Shown piece by piece: positions 6,836-11,324 of a stretch of DNA of 11,324 nucleotides (its first letter is position 1; every line of letters starts with the position of its first letter). The stretch is from Cyanobacteria bacterium M_surface_7_m2_037 (lineage in GTDB: Bacteria; Cyanobacteriota; Cyanobacteriia; PCC-6307; Cyanobiaceae), in assembly GCA_016882585.1 (NCBI GenBank), contig VGPP01000048.1, forward strand, positions 1-11,324. Direction: 5' to 3'. The translations under genes and the position numbers were made by a program. The notes under the pieces were generated by a model. That model was not told where the DNA came from. It did not search any database and saw only the letters and a list, made by a program, of their open reading frames with translations.

Positions 6836-6904
6836 AACCGAACCCGCCGGTGGTACGAACCGACCGGCGGGAGCGTGAACCGAACCGAAGCGCCGGCTAA
6901 CCGA
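6836..6904 (+). repeat. Phased AACCGA direct repeats
   Basis: AACCGA occurs at 6836, 6858, 6878, 6883 and 6899. Leaving out the copy at 6883, the steps are 22, 20 and 21 bp, about two helical turns. The array ends directly against the gltB stop codon (6905-6907) and overlaps the hairpin at 6843-6871. Role unknown. Confidence 0.65.
6843..6871 (-). terminator. Strong hairpin after gltB, possible terminator or 3'-end stabiliser
   Basis: CCCGCCGGT (6843-6851) pairs with ACCGGCGGG (6863-6871). The stem continues inward as GGT/ACC around an ACGA tetraloop with one bulged G, giving about 12 bp. On the minus strand it lies about 33 nt past the gltB stop, as a terminator would. The downstream bases are TTCGGTTGG, with no real U-tract, so termination is uncertain and RNA stabilisation is equally possible. 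Confidence 0.4.
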
Positions 6905-9900
6905 TCAGGCCGCCACCGCCTCGCGCTCAGCCAGGCCCACGTTGGCCTTCTCGCTGGGGGGCACCAGCAGCTTGAAGCGCGCCTTCCAGCTGCTCCAATC
7001 GGCCAGGATCGCCGCGGCCTTGCTGCTGCCGGTGGCCTCAAGGTGGGCCTCCAGCAGCGGCTTGAGCAGCGCTTCCTGCTCGGGGGTTGTGAGCTCGCAG
7101 ATCGCCACGATCTCGGGGTTCACCCGCTCACGCAGGCCGCCTGCCTCATCGAGCAGGAAGGCCACACCACCGGTCATGCCGGCAGCCACGTTGCGGCCGG
7201 TACTGCCCAGCACCACCACCACGCCGCCGGTCATGTATTCGCAGCAGTGATCGCCGGCGCCTTCCACCACGGTGCGGGCACCGCTGTTGCGCACCGCGAA
7301 ACGCTCGCCAGCACGGCCGAGGGCGAATAACTCACCGCCGGTGGCGCCATAGAGGCAGGTGTTGCCCAGGATCACCTGGCTGCCGGGATCACGGCCACCA
7401 GCTGGGGGCACCACGCTGATGCGGCCGCCATTGATGCCCTTGCCCACGTAGTCGTTGGCTTCGCCCACCAGGCGCACATTCATGCCCTGCACGGTGAAAG
7501 CGCCGAAGCTCTGGCCGGCGGCCCCTTCGTAGGTGAGATCCAGCTGGCCCTGGAAGCCAGTGTTGCCATGGCGGGCAGCGATTTCACCACCAAGGCGGGC
7601 GCAAACACTGCGATCGGTGTTGATGATCGGCAGGGTGCGGGCCAGGCGGCCATGGCCCTCGATCGCGGCCAGCAGCTCGGCGTCAGCCAGCAGTTGGTCT
7701 TCGAGGATGGGGCCATTGCCGTGGGCTTCGGCGTCGTGCTGAAGCCAGCTGCGATCAGCCGCCTGCGGAATGGGATCGAGCAGGCAGGAGAGATCGATCG
7801 CTTTGGTTTTGGCCAGCTGCACAGCGCGGGGCTGCAGCAACTCGGTGCGGCCGATCAGATCCTCGAGACGCGCCACGCCGAGCACGCTCAGCAACTGACG
7901 CACCTCTTCCGCCACGAACAGGAAGAAGTTCACCACGTGCTCGGGGATGCCGGTGAAGCGCTTGCGCAGCGCTTCCTTCTGGGTGGCCACGCCCACCGGG
8001 CAGTTATTGGTATGGCAAACGCGGGCCATGATGCAGCCCTCGGCGATCATCGCGATCGAACCGAAGCCGTATTCCTCAGCGCCGAGCAGGGCGGCGATGA
8101 TCACGTCCCAGCCGGTCTTGAGGCCGCCATCGGCGCGCAGCAGCACGCGATCACGCAGACCGTTTTCCAACAGTGCCCGGTGCACTTCGGTGAGGCCCAG
8201 CTCCCACGGGCCGCCGGCGTGCTTGATCGAGCTCAGCGGCGAGGCGCCGGTGCCGCCGTCGTGGCCGGAGATCTGAATCACATCGGCATTGGCCTTGGCC
8301 ACGCCAGCGGCGATGGTGCCGATGCCGATCTCGGCCACCAGCTTCACGCTCACCTTGGCGGCGGGATGCACCTGGTGGAGGTCGTGGATCAGCTGAGCCA
8401 GATCCTCAATCGAATAGATGTCGTGGTGGGGCGGTGGTGAGATCAGCGCCACGCCGGGCTTGCTGTTGCGCAGCCAGGCGATGTAGGGATCCACCTTCGG
8501 GCCAGGCAGTTGCCCGCCTTCGCCGGGCTTGGCCCCCTGGGCCACCTTGATCTCCAGCTGCTTGCCGCTGCGCAGGTATTCGGGGGTGACCCCGAAGCGA
8601 CCCGAGGCGATCTGCTTGATCGCGGAGCAGGCGGTGTCGCCGTTGCGCAGGCCCTTGATCGTGGGCAGGGTGGCGGAGCGGCCCTCGCCATCCACATCGC
8701 TGAGGGTGTTGAAGCGGGCCGGATCCTCACCGCCTTCGCCGCTATTGCTCTTGCCACCGATGCGGTTCATCGCCACGGCCAGCACCTCATGGGCTTCGCG
8801 CGAGAGGGCGCCGAGGCTCATGCCGCCGGTGCAGAAGCGGGCGCAGATGCTCTCCACGCTCTCCACCTGATCGAGGGGCAGGGGCGCCGTGGCGGGCTTG
8901 AGCTCGAGCAGATCGCGCAGGGCCGTAACCGGCCGGTTCTCGAGCAGGGTTTTGTAGGTGGAGAAGTGGTCGTAGCCAGGGCCGGCCTCAACAGCCGCGT
9001 GGAGGGCCTTGGCCATCTCCGGGCTGTTGAGGTGGTATTCGCCACCGGTGCGGTATTGCACAAAGCCCATGAACTCGAGCTTGGTGCGGTTGAGCTCGGG
9101 GAAGGCCTTGGCGTGGAAGCTCAGGGTTTCGCTGGCCAGCTCGCTCAGGCTCAGGCCGGCCACACGGCTGGTGGTGCCCTTGAAGGCCAGCTCGATCAGG
9201 TCGGCACCGATGCCGATCGCCTCAAAGATCTGGGCGCCGTGGTAGCTGGCCAGCAGCGAGATGCCGATCTTGGACAGGATCTTGCGCAGGCCGTCTTCCA
9301 GGGCCTTGCGCACGTTGGCCTGCACTAGATCGGCGGTGAGGGCGGGCAACTTGCCGCGCTCGATGTTGGTTTGCACCTTGGGCTGCGCCAGCCAGTGGCG
9401 GGCCGTTTCCCAGGTGAGCCAGGGGCACACGGCGCTCGCGCCAAAACCGATCAGGCAGGCCAGGTGATGGGTGCTCCAGCACTGGGCGGTGTCAGCCACC
9501 AGAGAGGTCTGCAGCCGCAGGCCGAGGTTGAGCAGGTGGTGGTGCACCGCACCCACCGCCAGCAGCGGCGGGATGTAGGTGGTGGTGGCGGTGATGCCGC
9601 GATCGGAGAGCACCAGAATCTGGCTACCGCCGCGTACGGCGGCTTCAGCCTCAGCCTTGAGCTTCTCCACAGCAGCCTCCAGGCCCGAGGGCCCATCGGT
9701 GATCGGCATCAGGGTGGAGAGGGTGCTGCAGGCGATGCCCTGCTGCGCCACGGCGGCCAGTTCCGCCTCATTGAGGATGGGGCTGTCGAGATGCAGCGCG
9801 GCAGCGGCGGAAGCCTGGGGCTGGAGCGGTGAGCCGCGCTTGCCCAGATGCATCTCCAGGCTCATCACCAGCTTTTCGCGCAGCGGATCGATCGGCGGGT

Positions 9901-11324
9901 TCGTCACCTGCGCGAAGCGCTGCTTGAAGTAGTCGTAAAGCAGGTGCGGCTTATCGGAGAGCACCGCCAGGGGGATGTCGTCGCCCATGCAGTAGGTGGG
10001 CTCCTTGCCGGCGCCGGCCATGTCTTCGATCACCAGATCGAAGTCTTCAGCGGTGAAGCCGAAGGCGGTTTGCAGCTGCAGCAGCTCCAGATCGCCGAGG
10101 TTGCGCTCCTGAGCCCAGGGCTGAGCCGTGAGGTTGCGGCGGTGCTCCGCCAGCCACTGGCCATAGGGGTGGCGCGACGCCACTTCCTGCTTCACCTCCC
10201 AGTTGTGCAGCAGGCGGCCGTTCTCCAGATCCACCGCCAGCATCTGGCCGGGGCCGAGGCGCCCTTTTTCGATGATGCGGCTCTCCTCGAGCTCCACCAC
10301 GCCGGTTTCCGAGCCCATCACCACGAAGCCGTCGTTGGTGATGCAGTAGCGGGCCGGGCGCAGGCCGTTGCGATCGAGGGTGGCACCCACGCTGCGGCCA
10401 TCGGCGAACACCAGCAGGGCCGGGCCATCCCAGGGCTCCTGGGTGCAGGCGGAATATTCGTAGAAGGCCTGGATCTCGGGCTTATCGGCCAGCTCGGGTT
10501 GATCGCGGAAGGCCTCCGGCACCAGGGTGAGCAGGCTCTCGGTGATCGGGCGGCCGCTGCGCACCAGCAGCTCAAGGGTGGCGTCGAGGTTGGCGGAATC
10601 GCTGAAGGCCGGGTTCACCACCGGCTTGAGATCAGCGGCGGCATCGCCCCACACCGCATCGAGATCGGCCTCGGAGGCGCGGGCCCAGTTGAGGTTGCCC
10701 AGCAGGGTGTTGATCTCGCCGTTGTGGCCGAGCAGGCGCATCGGCTGGGCCAGGGGCCAGCGGGGCAGGGTGTTGGTGCTGAAGCGGCGGTGATACACCG
10801 CGAAGCTCACGGCGAAGCGCTCATCGCGCAGGTCGCCATAGAAGGCGGAGAGCACCTCCGAGCGCACCATCCCCTTGTAAACAACGGTGCGACCGCTCAG
10901 GGAAGCGAAATACAGATCGCTGGGGCCGGCGCCCCAGGCGGCGCGAGCCCGATCGCCGCAGCGGCGGCGCAGGCGGAACAGCAACGCTTCGAGCGCATCA
11001 CCAGCCTCGGAGGCGCCGAGCAGCCACTGCTCGATCACCGGAGCTGTGCCACGGGCCAAGGGGCCGAGCACCGCCGGATCCACCGGCACGGCGCGCCAGC
11101 CCAGGCTGCTCAGGCCCAGTTTGGCCGCTTCTTCAGCGCAGAAACTTTTGGCCTGCTCGCGGCGAGCGGCATCGGCAGGCAGAAACACCATGCCCAGGCC
11201 ACGAGGGCCGGCAGCAGCGGCGGCAGCCTCCGGCCATACGGCATCGAGGTAGCTCCAGGGGATGCCGCAGAGCACACCGGCGCCATCGCCGGAATCACCG
11301 TCGCCACCGCAGCCGCCGCGGTGC
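6905..11324 (-). CDS. gltB: Ferredoxin-dependent glutamate synthase (Fd-GOGAT), 5' end missing
   Basis: The enzyme makes two glutamates from glutamine and 2-oxoglutarate with electrons from reduced ferredoxin, completing the GS-GOGAT cycle. About 1,472 codons are visible and some 50 N-terminal residues are missing, including the catalytic Cys1. Domain order on the minus strand: class-II amidotransferase (HRGGCGGDGDSGDGAG at the right edge, HNGEINTLLGNLNW near 10684-10730), central domain (about 10050-9230), FMN-binding synthase barrel (about 9000-7830, with HDGGTGASPLSSIKHAG), and C-terminal beta-helix rich in GATGG, GRAGERF and MTGG repeats (about 7700-6920). The 3Fe-4S cysteines follow CX5CX4C at 8033-8035, 8015-8017 and 8000-8002. 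After GGEDPARFNT there is an insertion of about 27 residues (roughly 8625-8711) that NADPH-type GltB lacks. It matches the ferredoxin loop, so I call it Fd-dependent (also named glsF or gltS in cyanobacteria). No frameshift is seen. Confidence 0.96.
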   Translation of the reverse strand, partial: HRGGCGGDGDSGDGAGVLCGIPWSYLDAVWPEAAAAAAGPRGLGMVFLPADAARREQAKSFCAEEAAKLGLSSLGWRAVPVDPAVLGPLARGTAPVIEQWLLGASEAGDALEALLFRLRRRCGDRARAAWGAGPSDLYFASLSGRTVVYKGMVRSEVLSAFYGDLRDERFAVSFAVYHRRFSTNTLPRWPLAQPMRLLGHNGEINTLLGNLNWARASEADLDAVWGDAAADLKPVVNPAFSDSANLDATLELLVRSGRPITESLLTLVPEAFRDQPELADKPEIQAFYEYSACTQEPWDGPALLVFADGRSVGATLDRNGLRPARYCITNDGFVVMGSETGVVELEESRIIEKGRLGPGQMLAVDLENGRLLHNWEVKQEVASRHPYGQWLAEHRRNLTAQPWAQERNLGDLELLQLQTAFGFTAEDFDLVIEDMAGAGKEPTYCMGDDIPLAVLSDKPHLLYDYFKQRFAQVTNPPIDPLREKLVMSLEMHLGKRGSPLQPQASAAAALHLDSPILNEAELAAVAQQGIACSTLSTLMPITDGPSGLEAAVEKLKAEAEAAVRGGSQILVLSDRGITATTTYIPPLLAVGAVHHHLLNLGLRLQTSLVADTAQCWSTHHLACLIGFGASAVCPWLTWETARHWLAQPKVQTNIERGKLPALTADLVQANVRKALEDGLRKILSKIGISLLASYHGAQIFEAIGIGADLIELAFKGTTSRVAGLSLSELASETLSFHAKAFPELNRTKLEFMGFVQYRTGGEYHLNSPEMAKALHAAVEAGPGYDHFSTYKTLLENRPVTALRDLLELKPATAPLPLDQVESVESICARFCTGGMSLGALSREAHEVLAVAMNRIGGKSNSGEGGEDPARFNTLSDVDGEGRSATLPTIKGLRNGDTACSAIKQIASGRFGVTPEYLRSGKQLEIKVAQGAKPGEGGQLPGPKVDPYIAWLRNSKPGVALISPPPHHDIYSIEDLAQLIHDLHQVHPAAKVSVKLVAEIGIGTIAAGVAKANADVIQISGHDGGTGASPLSSIKHAGGPWELGLTEVHRALLENGLRDRVLLRADGGLKTGWDVIIAALLGAEEYGFGSIAMIAEGCIMARVCHTNNCPVGVATQKEALRKRFTGIPEHVVNFFLFVAEEVRQLLSVLGVARLEDLIGRTELLQPRAVQLAKTKAIDLSCLLDPIPQAADRSWLQHDAEAHGNGPILEDQLLADAELLAAIEGHGRLARTLPIINTDRSVCARLGGEIAARHGNTGFQGQLDLTYEGAAGQSFGAFTVQGMNVRLVGEANDYVGKGINGGRISVVPPAGGRDPGSQVILGNTCLYGATGGELFALGRAGERFAVRNSGARTVVEGAGDHCCEYMTGGVVVVLGSTGRNVAAGMTGGVAFLLDEAGGLRERVNPEIVAICELTTPEQEALLKPLLEAHLEATGSSKAAAILADWSSWKARFKLLVPPSEKANVGLAEREAVAA

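Noticed and set aside
6662..7330. 222-codon plus-strand open frame across the lipA-gltB spacer
   Set aside because: Most of it is antisense to the conserved gltB C-terminus, and the rest covers the hairpins and the small minus ORF. No family motif.
1..11324. CRISPR array, transposon, phage genes or HIP1 (GCGATCGC) enrichment
   Set aside because: I looked for spaced direct repeats, terminal inverted repeats with transposase frames, and HIP1 octamers, and found none that stand up.

Overview
The window looks like ordinary core chromosome of a GC-rich cyanobacterium, most probably an alpha-cyanobacterium of the Synechococcus/Cyanobium group. Three things point there: a Photosystem I psaA gene whose N-terminus and FX-cluster motif fit that group, a ferredoxin-type glutamate synthase, and a CbiG-CobJ fusion. 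The genus is inferred, not shown. I see no insertion sequence, prophage, CRISPR array, integrase or atypical block of base composition.

Layout, left to right. (1) 1-1802, minus: psaA, truncated at the left edge just after the FX iron-sulfur motif. (2) 1803-2270: a 468-bp divergent intergenic region with the psaA leader, a probable -10 box and an HLR1-like RpaB site for psaA, and the ribosome binding site of the next gene. (3) 2271-3758, plus: an unrecognised lipoprotein-like envelope protein with two beta-rich modules and a long Pro/Ala/Glu linker. (4) 3755-5533, plus: a CbiG-CobJ cobalamin biosynthesis fusion, overlapping gene (3) by 4 bp. (5) 5537-5610, minus: tRNA-Pro(CGG), ending 3 bp from the cobJ stop. 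(6) 5723-6592, plus: lipA, lipoyl synthase, with a GTG start. (7) 6589-6777, minus: a small 62-codon ORF whose stop codon shares a CTAG palindrome with the lipA stop. (8) 6778-6904: a short spacer with two strong hairpins and a phased AACCGA repeat. (9) 6905-11324, minus: ferredoxin-dependent glutamate synthase, missing its N-terminus at the right edge.

The genes serve cofactor synthesis (corrin, lipoate), photosynthetic electron transport and nitrogen assimilation. PSI reduces ferredoxin and Fd-GOGAT consumes it, but nothing here shows direct co-regulation. The only clear operon-like pair is the lipoprotein gene with cbiG-cobJ.

No new large system is evident. The spots most worth a second look are the repeat and hairpin cluster downstream of gltB, the small ORF with the shared stop palindrome, the unknown lipoprotein coupled to the cobalamin fusion, and the HLR1-like element upstream of psaA.
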